DNA from: Pannonibacter sp051860505
GTDB taxonomy: Bacteria; Pseudomonadota; Alphaproteobacteria; Rhizobiales; Stappiaceae
DNA length: 64,000 nucleotides
Assembly: GCF_051860505.1 (NCBI RefSeq)
Contig: NZ_JBHYDX010000020.1
Location: forward strand, 1-64,000
Direction of reading: 5' to 3'
Shown here: in pieces, positions 52,327 to 61,719 of the stretch
Layout: each line of letters starts with the position of its first letter
Numbering within the stretch: the stretch's first letter is position 1
Position numbers and translations under genes: made by a program
The notes under the pieces: generated by a model
Seen by the model: the letters and a program-made list of their open reading frames with translations, nothing else
Database searches by the model: none
What the model was told of the DNA's origin: nothing

Positions 52327-53427
52327 TCAGGCCGCCTTTTCGGCACCCAGTACCGGGTAGTCCGTGTAGCCCTCAGCGCCGCCACCATAGAAGGTGGTGC
52401 GGTCCGGCTCATTGAGCGGGGCGTTCTGCTTCAGACGTTCGACCAGATCCGGATTGGAAATGAACGGACGGCCGAACGCGATCATGTCGGCGCGGCCACT
52501 CTCGACCGCGGCAATGGCGCTGTCGCGGTCGTAGCCATTGTTGGCGATATAGACACCGCTGAAGCGCGCGCGCAGGGCGTTGATGTCATGGCCCGGTGCC
52601 AGCTCGCGCGGCCCACCGGTCTGGCCCTCGACCATGTGCAGATAGGCAAGGCCGTAGCCGTTGAGAATGTCGATGGCGGCACCAAAGGTCTCCATCGGAT
52701 TCGCGTCGGAAATGTCGTTGGCGTTGGAGAACGGGCTGAGGCGGATGCCGACCCGGTCCGCGCCGATGGCACCGACGACCGCGTCCATCACTTCGCGCAG
52801 GAAGCGGGTGCGGTTTTCCAGGCTGCCGCCGTAAGCATCCGTGCGGGTGTTGGAACCGGTGCGCAGGAACTGGTCGACGAGATAGCCATTGGCCGCGTGC
52901 ACCTCGACACCGTCAAAGCCGGCGGCAATGGCGTTCTTCGCGGCCTTTGCGTAGTCCGCGACAATGCCGGCGATTTCCGAGGTCTCCAGCGCACGTGGCA
53001 TCGGGGTGTCGACAAAGGCGGTGCCGTCAAAGGTCTTGGACTTGGCGGCAATGGCAGAGGGGGCGACAGGGGCGACGCCGCCCGGCTGCAGCACGTTGTG
53101 CGAGATGCGGCCCACATGCCAGAGCTGGATCACGATCTTGCCGCCCTTGGCGTGAACCGCTTCGGTCACCTTCTTCCAGCCTTCGACCTGCGCATCGGAA
53201 TAGATGCCGGGCGTCCAGGCATAGCCCTTGCCCTGCGGCGAAATCTGCGAAGCTTCGGTGATGAGCAGGCCGGCGCTGGCGCGCTGCGCGTAATATTCAA
53301 CATTGAGCGCATGCGGGATATCGCCATCCGGCAGGGCCCGGTTGCGGGTCAGCGGCGCCATGGCGATGCGGTTCGCCATATCGATGGCACCGGCCTTGAG
53401 CGGGGAATACAGCTTGCTGTCAGACAT
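52327..53427 (-). CDS. alkene reductase, old yellow enzyme (NemA-like)
   Basis: The 366-residue FMN enzyme reduces activated C=C bonds, for example in N-ethylmaleimide or nitro esters. It has the OYE marks RIAMAPLTRNRA, IQLWHVGRISH (substrate His pair) and HAANGYLVDQFLR, and ends in GRPFISNPDLVERL. The start at 53427 has GAAGGAAG upstream. A TetR operator lies about 40 bases upstream of the start, and the tetR gene is the next upstream gene on the same strand. Confidence 0.93.
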   Translation of the reverse strand: MSDSKLYSPLKAGAIDMANRIAMAPLTRNRALPDGDIPHALNVEYYAQRASAGLLITEASQISPQGKGYAWTPGIYSDAQVEGWKKVTEAVHAKGGKIVIQLWHVGRISHNVLQPGGVAPVAPSAIAAKSKTFDGTAFVDTPMPRALETSEIAGIVADYAKAAKNAIAAGFDGVEVHAANGYLVDQFLRTGSNTRTDAYGGSLENRTRFLREVMDAVVGAIGADRVGIRLSPFSNANDISDANPMETFGAAIDILNGYGLAYLHMVEGQTGGPRELAPGHDINALRARFSGVYIANNGYDRDSAIAAVESGRADMIAFGRPFISNPDLVERLKQNAPLNEPDRTTFYGGGAEGYTDYPVLGAEKAA

Positions 53428-53466
53428 CGGCACTTCCTTCTTGCGTGTTCGATTTCGTTACTGTTC

Positions 53467-53482
53467 TGGACTGTTCAGTCCA
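53467..53482. promoter_or_regulatory. TetR-type operator 1
   Basis: TGGACTG-TT-CAGTCCA is a perfect 7-base dyad upstream of the alkene reductase gene. Its core GGACTGTTCAGTCC is identical to the site at 54206-54219. Confidence 0.8.
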
Positions 53483-53535
53483 ATATTATCCACACGCCTG
53501 CCCGACTTAAGGGGCTTGCAGGGCGTTGGAACGGG

Positions 53536-54168
53536 TCAGCCGGAGGGCGGGCGGGCAGCGGCGTCCAGCGGGCTCTGCAGCAGTGCGGCCAGTCCCTGGC
53601 CGAGCGCTGCGTCGATATGGTCGGCGGGCAGACCGGACTTGCGCAAGGTCAGCGTTCCGATGGCCAGCGCCGTCAGCGCCCGTGCCCTGTCGAGCGCCAA
53701 TGCAGGTGCGTCGGGTGACAAGGTCTCGGCGATCAACTGCTCGATGGCTTCGAGGTGGCGGCGGCCAAGATCAGCGACATCTTCGTTCTGCGGTGCCAGT
53801 TCCGTGATGCAGTTGACGAGAAGACAGCCATGATTGCCGCTCACCGGGTTGGCCAGAGCCGCCAGCATGGCCGGCACGGCTTCTCCCCCCGGCGCTGCCG
53901 CAATGGCGCGCAGCGCCGTCAGCGCGCGGCCGGAGTAGGTTCTGAGGGCCGCCAGCAACACATCATGCTTGGAGCCAAAGGCGGCGTAGAGCGATGAGCG
54001 GCTGATGCCCATGGCCCCAGTGAGATCGTCAAGCGAGGTTGCTTCAAAGCCCTGACGCCGAAACAGTTCGAGTGCCGCCATGAGCACCTGATCCTCGTCA
54101 TAGGCGCGCGGGCGACCCGGCCCTGAATGGGCGGCGCTGGAGCGGGACTGATCGGCACGTGGGGACAT
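53536..54168 (-). CDS. TetR-family regulator
   Basis: The 210-residue protein has the TetR helix-turn-helix (LMAALELFRRQGFEATSLDD and MGISRSSLYAAFGSKHDVL) and a C-terminal domain of the TetR_C type. NHGCLLVNC holds two cysteines that could react with electrophiles, as in NemR. It sits between two flavin oxidoreductase genes, with identical operators on both sides, so it very likely represses itself and both enzymes. I chose the ATG at 54168. Confidence 0.92.
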   Translation of the reverse strand: MSPRADQSRSSAAHSGPGRPRAYDEDQVLMAALELFRRQGFEATSLDDLTGAMGISRSSLYAAFGSKHDVLLAALRTYSGRALTALRAIAAAPGGEAVPAMLAALANPVSGNHGCLLVNCITELAPQNEDVADLGRRHLEAIEQLIAETLSPDAPALALDRARALTALAIGTLTLRKSGLPADHIDAALGQGLAALLQSPLDAAARPPSG

Positions 54169-54205
54169 GGGGCCATCGGCTTGTTGTTCGTCTGCCCTTG
54201 AATAT

Positions 54206-54219
54206 GGACTGTTCAGTCC
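54206..54219. promoter_or_regulatory. TetR-type operator 2
   Basis: GGACTGTTCAGTCC lies between the divergent tetR and luciferase-like monooxygenase genes and is identical to the core of operator 1. Confidence 0.8.
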
Positions 54220-54274
54220 GTAATTCAAGAGGGACGTTTCAACACTCTGCCACCCACGCTTTCCAGGAGGCACC

Positions 54275-55303
54275 ATGCTGCCCTACAGCATTCTCGACCT
54301 TTCGCCGATCCCCGCCGGCGGCAGCGCTGCCGATGCCCTTGCCAACACGCTGGACCTTGCCCGGCACGCCGAGGCGCTCGGCTTTAACCGGTACTGGCTG
54401 GCCGAGCATCACAACATGCCCGGCATCGCCAGTGCGGCGACAGCCGTGGTGATCGGGCATGTCGCCGGCGGCACGCAGCGCATTCGGGTGGGGGCCGGCG
54501 GCATCATGCTGCCGAACCACGCCCCGCTCGTTATCGCGGAGCAATTCGGCACCCTCGCCACCCTCTATCCAGATCGCATTGACCTGGGTCTGGGCCGTGC
54601 GCCCGGGACCGACATGGTCACCGCCCGGGCGCTGCGCCGCAGCCTGGAGAGCAGCGACGATTTTCCGGCCGATGTGGTTGAACTGATGGGCTACCTCGGC
54701 AAGCCGCAACCCGATCAACGGGTCAGCGCCGTGCCGGGGCAGAACACGCATGTGCCGGTGTGGATCCTGGGCTCCAGCCTTTACGGCGCACAGCTTGCAG
54801 CCCACCTTGGCCTGCCCTACGCCTTTGCCTCGCATTTCGCCCCGCAGGCGCTCGGTGAAGCGGTCGCGATCTATCGCTCCCGGTTCCAGCCCTCCGTCTA
54901 TCTGGACAAGCCCTGGTTCATGATGGCCATCAACGTGCAGGCGGGTGCAGATGACGCAGAAGGCGCCTACCTGCGCTCGTCCCAGCAGCAAGCCTTCGCC
55001 AACCTCAGAACCGGGCGCCCTGGCCCCCTGCCCGCTCCCGTGGAGGACATCACCTCCATTATCGAACCGCCGGTTCTGGCCATGGTCGACATGGCCCTGT
55101 CCGTCTCGGCGGTCGGGGGACCTGATCGGGTGCAGCGCCAGCTCGGCGAGCTGATCGCGCGCTACCGGCCGGATGAGGTGATGCTGACGGGCATGATCCA
55201 CGACCATACGGCGCGCAAGGCCTCGTTCACCCGGGCAGTCGAGGCGCTGCAGGCGTTGCAGCCGGGGAAGACGAGAACAGCTGCCCTTGCCCGCGGCCAT
55301 TAA
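54275..55303 (+). CDS. luciferase-like (LLM class) flavin-dependent oxidoreductase
   Basis: The 342-residue TIM-barrel enzyme has YSILDLSPIPAG near the start, YWLAEHHNMPGIAS, RIRVGAGGIMLPNHAPL and RIDLGLGRAPGTD. This is the pattern of the LLM group related to alkanal monooxygenase. An AGGAGG site precedes the ATG. It is divergent from tetR and probably induced together with the alkene reductase. The substrate is unknown. Confidence 0.9.
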   Translation: MLPYSILDLSPIPAGGSAADALANTLDLARHAEALGFNRYWLAEHHNMPGIASAATAVVIGHVAGGTQRIRVGAGGIMLPNHAPLVIAEQFGTLATLYPDRIDLGLGRAPGTDMVTARALRRSLESSDDFPADVVELMGYLGKPQPDQRVSAVPGQNTHVPVWILGSSLYGAQLAAHLGLPYAFASHFAPQALGEAVAIYRSRFQPSVYLDKPWFMMAINVQAGADDAEGAYLRSSQQQAFANLRTGRPGPLPAPVEDITSIIEPPVLAMVDMALSVSAVGGPDRVQRQLGELIARYRPDEVMLTGMIHDHTARKASFTRAVEALQALQPGKTRTAALARGH

Positions 55304-55359
55304 CCCGTCGGGCACCGGGCAGCGATAGAGTGCAACCGGACCCTGTCAGGAGACCCCGC

Positions 55360-55869
55360 ATGCGCATGTCCGCTGCCGTCCTCACCCTCTTGCTTGCCAC
55401 CGGAACGGGACTTCTGGTTTGCGAGACTGGCCTGTCCAGCGCCGCAGCAGGCTCGGCTTCCGGCCCGAAGGACTGCGCCGCAGAGGCAAAGGCTTTCGCT
55501 GATCGCTTTGTTGGCGACAAGGACGCAATGACCAAGCTTGTCGAGGGCGGCATCATAGGTGCGGTTTCCGGTGGCGCGTGGCTTGGTTCGGAAAATGGTG
55601 CCGACAGGGGCGCAAGAACGGGCGCGGCCAAGGCCTATGCCGGCAGCATGGCACAGGATCCGCGCGTCTGGCAGGGGCTCTATGACACTGCCTACCAGAC
55701 CTGTACTGCGGGCAAGGCAGCTTCCGGTGCAGGCTCATCGGTCACGACCAACGGATCCCAGATCGGAACCGGGGCTGCCTCGCAGGGCTGCCGGTCGCGC
55801 GCGGGTGTTGTGGGTTCATCTGGTGGCGGCACGCTCTCCGCCGGGTCCGGGGCAACCGGTTGCCGCTGA
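55360..55869 (+). CDS. small secreted Gly/Ser/Ala-rich protein of unknown function
   Basis: The 169-residue protein has an N-terminal export signal (about 1-30, MRMSAAVLTLLLATGTGLLV). A middle segment follows with a glycine-zipper-like run (GGIIGAVSGGAWLGSENGAD). The C-terminal third is low-complexity, rich in Gly, Ser, Ala and Thr, and contains Cys residues. Cysteines are spread through the mature part. AGGAG precedes the ATG at 55360. It may associate with membrane or envelope, but I recognise no family. Confidence 0.7.
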   Translation: MRMSAAVLTLLLATGTGLLVCETGLSSAAAGSASGPKDCAAEAKAFADRFVGDKDAMTKLVEGGIIGAVSGGAWLGSENGADRGARTGAAKAYAGSMAQDPRVWQGLYDTAYQTCTAGKAASGAGSSVTTNGSQIGTGAASQGCRSRAGVVGSSGGGTLSAGSGATGCR

Positions 55870-55902
55870 CCTGTCGGGACCATCAATAAGTCCGGGTTCC
55901 CC

Positions 55903-56439
55903 TCACCCCTTGGCGCGGGTTGCCTCGAAAACCTCAGAGAGGCGCGGCGCGGCGGTTTCCAGCGCCTCGCGCAGGCGGTCGAGATCGGCCTGCATCCTGC
56001 GAGCGTCCTCGTGGGTCAAACCGGTCGCCGCACCGAGGCAGAGCGGGATGCCTGCCGCCATCGCCTTCAGTCCGCTTCCCTTGTCGCTGAGACGCACCCG
56101 CACCTGACGCTCGTCCTCGGTGCAGCGATGACGGCTGACCAGTTCCATCGCTTCGAGCCGCTTGACCAGTGGCGTCAGCGTGTTGGACTCCAGCCCGAGC
56201 CGGCTGCCCAGTCCGCCGATGGTCTGGCCGTCATGTTCCCAAAGCGCGACCATGACAAGATACTGCGGATAGGTCAGGCCGAGCTTGTCGAGTATGGGCT
56301 TGTAGGCCCGCGTGAAGGCATGGCCAGTCGAATAGACCGAGAAGCACAGGAAGTTTCCAAGCTTCAAGAGGTCCTCGCACGTGGCCTCGGCGGCAGGCGT
56401 CGCTGCAGACGTCTCGCGGGAACCCTTTGTGTCGCTCAT
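55903..56439 (-). CDS. ohrR: organic hydroperoxide regulator OhrR
   Basis: The 178-residue MarR-family protein has the OhrR pattern LLKLGNFLCFSVYSTGHAFTRAYKPIL with the peroxide-sensing Cys32, followed by the winged helix (LGLESNTLTPLVKRLEAMELVSR and CTEDERQVRVRL). It represses the divergent ohr gene and itself until oxidised by organic hydroperoxides. The start at 56439 has AGGAG upstream. Confidence 0.95.
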   Translation of the reverse strand: MSDTKGSRETSAATPAAEATCEDLLKLGNFLCFSVYSTGHAFTRAYKPILDKLGLTYPQYLVMVALWEHDGQTIGGLGSRLGLESNTLTPLVKRLEAMELVSRHRCTEDERQVRVRLSDKGSGLKAMAAGIPLCLGAATGLTHEDARRMQADLDRLREALETAAPRLSEVFEATRAKG

Positions 56440-56519
56440 GCGTTGCTCCTTTGCACCAGAGATAGATCGCACGCGAGCCATTGACAATGGATTGACAACA
56501 AGCGCCCGATCAGCAATAT

Positions 56520-56546
56520 ATCGCTTGCGATTAAATCGTACACGAT
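56520..56546. promoter_or_regulatory. likely OhrR operator
   Basis: Two 12-base dyads, ATCGCTTGCGAT (56520-56531) and ATCGTACACGAT (56535-56546), lie three bases apart in the AT-rich divergent ohrR-ohr region. Confidence 0.6.
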
Positions 56547-56585
56547 AAATTTTCTTCAGATCACGTCCCGTCAGAGGAGCGTCTC

Positions 56586-57011
56586 ATGCCCGTGAATGTT
56601 CTCTACACCACCTCCGCCCGCGCAACCGGTGGCCGCGACGGCGCAGCCGAAACGCTGGACGGCACGTTCAAGGTGAAGCTGGCCACACCGAAGGAGCTTG
56701 GCGGCGCCGGTGGCGAAGGCGCCAACCCGGAGCAGCTGTTCGCCTCCGGCTATTCGGCCTGTTTCCTTGGCGCCATGAAGTTCGTCGCCGGTCAGTCGGG
56801 CGTGAAGATGCCGGCCGACACCTCGGTTCAGGCCACCGTCGGCATCGGCCCGCGCTCGGAAGGCGGCTTTGGCCTGGAAGTGGCGCTGCAGGTCAGCCTG
56901 CCGGGCATGGACAGCGCGGCTGCCAATGATCTGGTCGCCAAGGCGCATCAGGTCTGCCCCTACTCCAACGCCACCCGCAACAACATCGACGTCAAGCTGA
57001 CTGTGGCTTGA
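56586..57011 (+). CDS. ohr: organic hydroperoxide resistance protein Ohr
   Basis: The 141-residue thiol peroxidase of the OsmC/Ohr family reduces organic hydroperoxides. The two catalytic cysteines are Cys59 (GYSACFLGAM) and Cys124 (HQVCPYSNAT). It is divergent from ohrR. A 7-base hairpin (GCAGCCA/TGGCTGC) at 57023-57043 follows the gene and may be a weak terminator. Confidence 0.96.
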   Translation: MPVNVLYTTSARATGGRDGAAETLDGTFKVKLATPKELGGAGGEGANPEQLFASGYSACFLGAMKFVAGQSGVKMPADTSVQATVGIGPRSEGGFGLEVALQVSLPGMDSAAANDLVAKAHQVCPYSNATRNNIDVKLTVA

Positions 57012-57109
57012 GGCCGGACCAAGCAGCCATCCCCGCTGGCTGCGGTTGACAGGGTGTGGCCGGGTGCCGTCAACTGCGCATGACTTTCGCGCGATTGACG
57101 GTGCCCGCC

Positions 57110-58366
57110 ATGCCTTTTTCACATCGCCCAGCTTTTCAGTGCCCTTTGCCCCTCCAACCGGATGCCAGGCGCCGTGCTGGACGCAACACCGGCCTGCTGG
57201 TTGCCGGCCTGTCGGCCCTGCTCCTGTCCGCCGCCACGGCCGAGGCCGATACCCCGTGCGGCGGTGACTTCAAGGCGTTCCTCGCCGGCGTGAAGGCCGA
57301 GGCCGTGGCCGACGGCGTTCCGGCAACTGTCGCAGAACGGGCCCTGGCACAGGCACGTCTCGACAAGCAGGTCATTTCCCGCGATCGCGGCCAGGGCGTC
57401 TTTCGCCAGACCTTCCTCGAATTCTCGGCCCGCTCCGTCTCCTCGGCAAGGCTGAAACACGGGGCCAACAACATGGCCAAATACGCCAAGGTGTTCGAGC
57501 GGGCGGACAAGGAGTTTGGCGTACCGGCTGCGGTCATCACCGCCTTCTGGGGCCTGGAGACCGACTTTGGCGCGGTGCAGGGCGACTTCAACACCTTCAA
57601 CGCCCTGGCAACGCTGGCGCATGACTGCCGCCGGCCGCATCTGTTCAGGCCGCAGCTCATTGCAGCCCTGCACATGATCGCCCATGGCGATCTGGATCCG
57701 GCCACGACGACCGGGGCCTGGGCCGGTGAAATCGGTCAGGTGCAGATGCTGCCCGACGACATCATCCGCCACGGCGTCGATGGCGACGGTGATGGCCATG
57801 TCAACCTCAAGACATCCTCACCGGATGCGATCCTGACCGCCGCAAAATTCATCGCCTCGCTCGGCTGGCGCAAGGGCGAGCCCTGGCTGATCGAGGTTGC
57901 CGTTCCTGCCGACCTTCCCTGGGCCGAGACCGGCCTTGGCCGGGAAAAGACGCTCGCCGACTGGTCCAGGCTCGGGGTTTCGTCGCGCGGGGCGAAGCTG
58001 CCCTCCCCCTCGCTTCCGGCCAGCCTGATCCTGCCGCAGGGCCGCAAGGGGCCGGCCTTCCTCGTCTTCCCGAATTTCTCGATCTATCTGCGCTGGAACC
58101 AGTCCTTCGTCTACACGACCAGCGCCGCCTATTTCGCCACGCGCCTCGCCGGCGCCCCCAAGCTCACGCCGGGCTCACCGGAGACGGGTCTTTCCGTGGA
58201 CGAAATGAAAGCGCTGCAGACGAAGCTCGCCGCCCGGGGCCACAACGTCGGCAAGGTCGACGGTATCCTGGGTTCGGGAACACGCGCGGCCGTACAAGCC
58301 GAACAATCCCGCCTCGGCCTGCCCGCCGACGGCTGGCCGACGGCGGCGCTGCTGGGGCGGCTGTGA
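57110..58366 (+). CDS. lytic murein transglycosylase, MltB family (second copy)
   Basis: The protein has about 418 residues and a signal sequence (RNTGLLVAGLSALLLSAATAEA). The SLT_2 catalytic domain has WGLETDFGAV with the catalytic Glu, GEIGQVQMLPDDIIRHGVD and the DGDGDGHVNL loop. A C-terminal PG_binding_1 domain reads LQTKLAARGHNVGKVDG. It is a paralogue of the enzyme at 13312-14520. The start is uncertain, since ATGs at 57080 and 57110 are both possible and neither has a good ribosome site. Confidence 0.9.
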   Translation: MPFSHRPAFQCPLPLQPDARRRAGRNTGLLVAGLSALLLSAATAEADTPCGGDFKAFLAGVKAEAVADGVPATVAERALAQARLDKQVISRDRGQGVFRQTFLEFSARSVSSARLKHGANNMAKYAKVFERADKEFGVPAAVITAFWGLETDFGAVQGDFNTFNALATLAHDCRRPHLFRPQLIAALHMIAHGDLDPATTTGAWAGEIGQVQMLPDDIIRHGVDGDGDGHVNLKTSSPDAILTAAKFIASLGWRKGEPWLIEVAVPADLPWAETGLGREKTLADWSRLGVSSRGAKLPSPSLPASLILPQGRKGPAFLVFPNFSIYLRWNQSFVYTTSAAYFATRLAGAPKLTPGSPETGLSVDEMKALQTKLAARGHNVGKVDGILGSGTRAAVQAEQSRLGLPADGWPTAALLGRL

Positions 58367-58402
58367 TCTGGAAGGACCAGTTTGCGGATGCCCCTCCTCC
58401 GT

Positions 58403-58532
58403 CGTCATCCCGGGCGCAGCGAAGCGGAGACCCGGGACCGGTGAGCCATGGCCTTTCCAACTTTGACAAATTGAAAAACCTAGACCTCGACTCTCCGGTC
58501 CCGGCTTGAGCTGGCGCTCGTCCGGAATGACG
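58403..58532. repeat. composite intergenic inverted repeat
   Basis: CGTCATCCCGG (58403-58413) and its near-complement CCGGAATGACG (58522-58532) flank GACCCGGGACCGG and CCGGTCCCGG. The whole is an imperfect inverted repeat of about 130 bases after the MltB gene. It is another intergenic repeat type of alphaproteobacteria and is unlike the one at 6771-6894. Confidence 0.7.
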
Positions 58533-58611
58533 CCTGCTCGCCAAGCGGCTTTCGGCCCCATGAACGCACGCCTAGATGCGTGGGTTCATGGGAGATTGTC
58601 ACCGCTTTCGC

Positions 58612-59940
58612 TCAGCTGGCAGCCGGGCCGACGGTGACGACCAGAGGTGCCGCGTTTTCCAGCAGGCGCTTGGCGACGCGCTTGACGTCATCGAGGGTCA
58701 CCGCCTCGATCTCGGCATTGCGCCGGTCGAAATAGTCGATGCCGAGCCCGGATGTCTTCAGGGCAACGAGTTGCCGGGCGATCTTGCTGGAGGTGTCGAA
58801 ACGCAGGGCATAGGAGCCAGTGAGGAAGGCCTTGGCCTTGGCCAGTTCCTCTTCCGTCGGGCCTTCTTCTGCCATCCGGCGGAACTGCGCCAGGATGATG
58901 TCCAGCGTTTCGCCGGCCCGGTCCGCACGGGTCGCCGCCGAGGCGAACAGCAGCCCGGTGCGGGCATAGGGCACGAGAGAGGACCCCGCCCCATAGGAAA
59001 GGCCGCGTTTCTCGCGCACCTCTTCATAGAGCCACGAAGTGAAGCTGCCACCGCCCAGGATGTGATCCATGACAAAGGCCGCCTGGAAGTCCTTGTCGTC
59101 GCGTTTCAGGCCGGGCACACCGATGAGGATCGTGGTCTGCGGCACATCCATGGTCCGGGCAATGCGCTCACCGGTCTTCGCCGTCACGTCGGCCACCGGC
59201 GGCAGGCTGCCTTTCTCCGGCAGGGCGCCGAACACCGTGTCGAGCAACGGTGCCAGCGTCTTGGCGTCGATCGCCCCGACAACGCCGATCACCAGCCCTT
59301 CACGAACGAACAATTTCTCACGCTGCGCCTTCAGGTCCTCGGGCGTCAGCGCGGTCATGCTTTCAAGGGTGCCATCGCCCGGACGGGCATAGGGATGGCC
59401 GGGGAAGGCCGCTTCCATGAAGCTGCGCGAGGCAACCGCATCCGGATCCTCCTCGGCCTGCTTCAGGCTGGCGAGGATCTGCGCCCGCATACGCTCGACT
59501 GCATCTGCATCAAAGCGCGGCGCGTTGACAGCAAGGCGCAGCATCTCGAAGGCCTCGTCGCGCGTGCCAGTCAGGGTGCGCAAGCTGCCATAGGTCTGGT
59601 CACTGCCGGCGTCAAAGCTGACGCTGATCGCCAGCTCTTCCATCCGCGCCTGGTAAGCAGCCGAATCGAGATCGCCCGCCCCTTCATTGAGCGAGGCAGC
59701 CATCAGCGAGGCGGCGCCCTCCTTGCCGGCAGGATCCTGCGCCGATCCGTTATTGAAAGCGAAGTTGACGGCGATGATCGGCAGGGTCTGGTCTTCCACC
59801 AGCCAGGCCTCGACGCCGCCGGGGCTGATAACGCGCTGGATTGTGGTGGCCAGTGCCGGCCAACCACCGGCGATCAGCAGCGCGGATCCGACAAAGGCGA
59901 TGCGGGCCGGCCGCTTCAGAAAATCAAGGGAATGAAACAT
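58612..59940 (-). CDS. M16-family peptidase subunit lacking the zinc motif
   Basis: The 442-residue exported protein has a signal peptide (about 9-31) and two M16 halves. In place of HxxEH it reads GAASLMAASLNEGAG, so it cannot bind zinc the usual way. It keeps the C-terminal M16 features, including the arrangement RGLSYGAGSS with the conserved Arg/Tyr. It follows the catalytic partner by 25 bases, and the two should form an active/inactive periplasmic heterodimer like other bacterial M16 pairs. Confidence 0.92.
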   Translation of the reverse strand: MFHSLDFLKRPARIAFVGSALLIAGGWPALATTIQRVISPGGVEAWLVEDQTLPIIAVNFAFNNGSAQDPAGKEGAASLMAASLNEGAGDLDSAAYQARMEELAISVSFDAGSDQTYGSLRTLTGTRDEAFEMLRLAVNAPRFDADAVERMRAQILASLKQAEEDPDAVASRSFMEAAFPGHPYARPGDGTLESMTALTPEDLKAQREKLFVREGLVIGVVGAIDAKTLAPLLDTVFGALPEKGSLPPVADVTAKTGERIARTMDVPQTTILIGVPGLKRDDKDFQAAFVMDHILGGGSFTSWLYEEVREKRGLSYGAGSSLVPYARTGLLFASAATRADRAGETLDIILAQFRRMAEEGPTEEELAKAKAFLTGSYALRFDTSSKIARQLVALKTSGLGIDYFDRRNAEIEAVTLDDVKRVAKRLLENAAPLVVTVGPAAS

Positions 59941-59965
59941 GGGGCGGTCCTTCTCGGGATCAGGG

Positions 59966-61396
59966 TCAGGACTTTTGTCCGGCCGGCGTGACGACGCTGG
60001 CCGAAGGCTTCAGGAGATGATCCTGGTCCGGCGGCGTCAGATAGCCCGTAATCGGGTCGGCACTGAGATAGGCTTTTGCAACTGCCTGGATGTCGGCAGC
60101 GGTCACGGCAGAGATCTGGGCCGGCCAGGTCTGGACGTCCTCGATGCTCTGGCCACTGGTCAGGGCTGACCCAAACAGGCGGGCGAGACCCATCTGGCTG
60201 TCCTGCGCATAAATCGCCGAGGAAACGAGGCTGTGCTTGGCCCGCTTGAGTTCGTCCTCGCCGATGCCGTTTGCGGCAATGTCACGGATCGCTGCTGTAA
60301 ACTCGGCCTCAAGGTCCGCAAGGGTCGCCTCGCCACGTGGTGAGCCATAGAGCATGAAACGGGTGTTATCGAGCGCGGTGTCGAGGTAATAGGCGCCAAT
60401 ACTGACGGCAATCTGCTTGTCGAGAAATGCCGACTGGTACAGCCGGCTCGTCGGCCCGCCGCCGAGGATCTGCGCCAGCAGTTCCAGCGCTTCCGGCTCG
60501 TTTGCCTTGCCCGTCGCCTGGCTGGGAACCAGCCAGGTCCAGGAAACCGTCGGCTGACGCACACGCTCGTCTTCCAGATGCACCGACCGGCGGCCGGCGA
60601 GCGGGGGCTCGGCCGGGCGCAGACGGGCTTCCGGTTCTGCCCGGCGCTCCACCTGGCCATAAGTCGCCTCGGCGAGCTTGCGCACCTCATCGGCATCAAC
60701 GTCCCCGGCGACCACGAGAACGGCATTGTTGGGCGTGTAGAACCGGTCGTAGAAGTCGATGGCCGACTTGCTGTTCAGCGCCTCGATCTCGCTCTGCCAG
60801 CCGATCACCGGTGAACCATAGGGGTGGTTGACATAGGTCACTGCCGAGAGCGCCTCCTGCAGGCGCGAGGACGGATCGCTGTCGACCCGCATGCGTCGTT
60901 CCTCCAGCACCACATCGCGTTCCGGAGCAACGACCTCGTCGGTGAGGACGAGGTTCTGCATCCGGTCGGCTTCCAGTTCCATCATCAGGGGCAGATGTTC
61001 CTTGGCCACGCGCTGGAAATAGGCCGTGTAATCGTTGCTGGTGAAGGCATTTTCCTGGCCGCCGATGCTGGCAACCGTTGCCGAGAACTCGCCGTTGGGT
61101 CGTGTCTCGGTGCCCTTGAACATCAGGTGTTCCAGGAAATGCGCCACACCGGACTGACCGGCCGGCTCATCCGCAGCCCCGACCCTGTACCAGATCATAT
61201 GGGTGACCACCGGCGCGCGGCGATCCGGGATCACCACCACCTCAAGCCCGTTGGGCAGCGTGAAGTGGCTGAGATTGGCTGCAATGCGCGCCGGCTCGGT
61301 ACCTTGCGCAAGGGCGATAGGGGCCAGCGGCGACAGCAGGGTAGCCGACAGGAGGGTTGCGGCAAGGCAACGGCGAAAGGCGGCGTTCATCCGCAT
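59966..61396 (-). CDS. M16-family zinc peptidase, catalytic subunit
   Basis: The 476-residue exported protease has a signal peptide (about 5-30) and the inverted zinc motif HFLEH in GVAHFLEHLMFKGT, with the downstream Glu in MMELEADRMQNL. It lies upstream of and next to the inactive partner. A second in-frame ATG lies two codons after the chosen start at 61396. Confidence 0.94.
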   Translation of the reverse strand: MRMNAAFRRCLAATLLSATLLSPLAPIALAQGTEPARIAANLSHFTLPNGLEVVVIPDRRAPVVTHMIWYRVGAADEPAGQSGVAHFLEHLMFKGTETRPNGEFSATVASIGGQENAFTSNDYTAYFQRVAKEHLPLMMELEADRMQNLVLTDEVVAPERDVVLEERRMRVDSDPSSRLQEALSAVTYVNHPYGSPVIGWQSEIEALNSKSAIDFYDRFYTPNNAVLVVAGDVDADEVRKLAEATYGQVERRAEPEARLRPAEPPLAGRRSVHLEDERVRQPTVSWTWLVPSQATGKANEPEALELLAQILGGGPTSRLYQSAFLDKQIAVSIGAYYLDTALDNTRFMLYGSPRGEATLADLEAEFTAAIRDIAANGIGEDELKRAKHSLVSSAIYAQDSQMGLARLFGSALTSGQSIEDVQTWPAQISAVTAADIQAVAKAYLSADPITGYLTPPDQDHLLKPSASVVTPAGQKS

Positions 61397-61719
61397 GGAT
61401 CTCGGTCTCCCGGTCTGGCGCAGCCGAAGCAGCTGCGCGCGCTCGAAACAATGGCGTGATCCTGAATATGGGCGGGCAAGAGGCAGCGCGAAGTTAAATT
61501 TTCGTCATCCGCCGGTTTTCCGTCCCAAGTCGCTGCGCGCCTTGATGGGGAAATGGAACATCCGCATCGTTCCGTCGGGTGGATCCTTGCATGCTCCTCG
61601 GATGGGGGCCTGGTCTGCCGGGATCCGGTGTCGGATCCAACGCTTTCCCCATCTTGTCCTGACATGGAATTCGGCGTAGGCGATTTGCGGTCCAATCAAG
61701 TCAACACGCGGGAGCCGTC

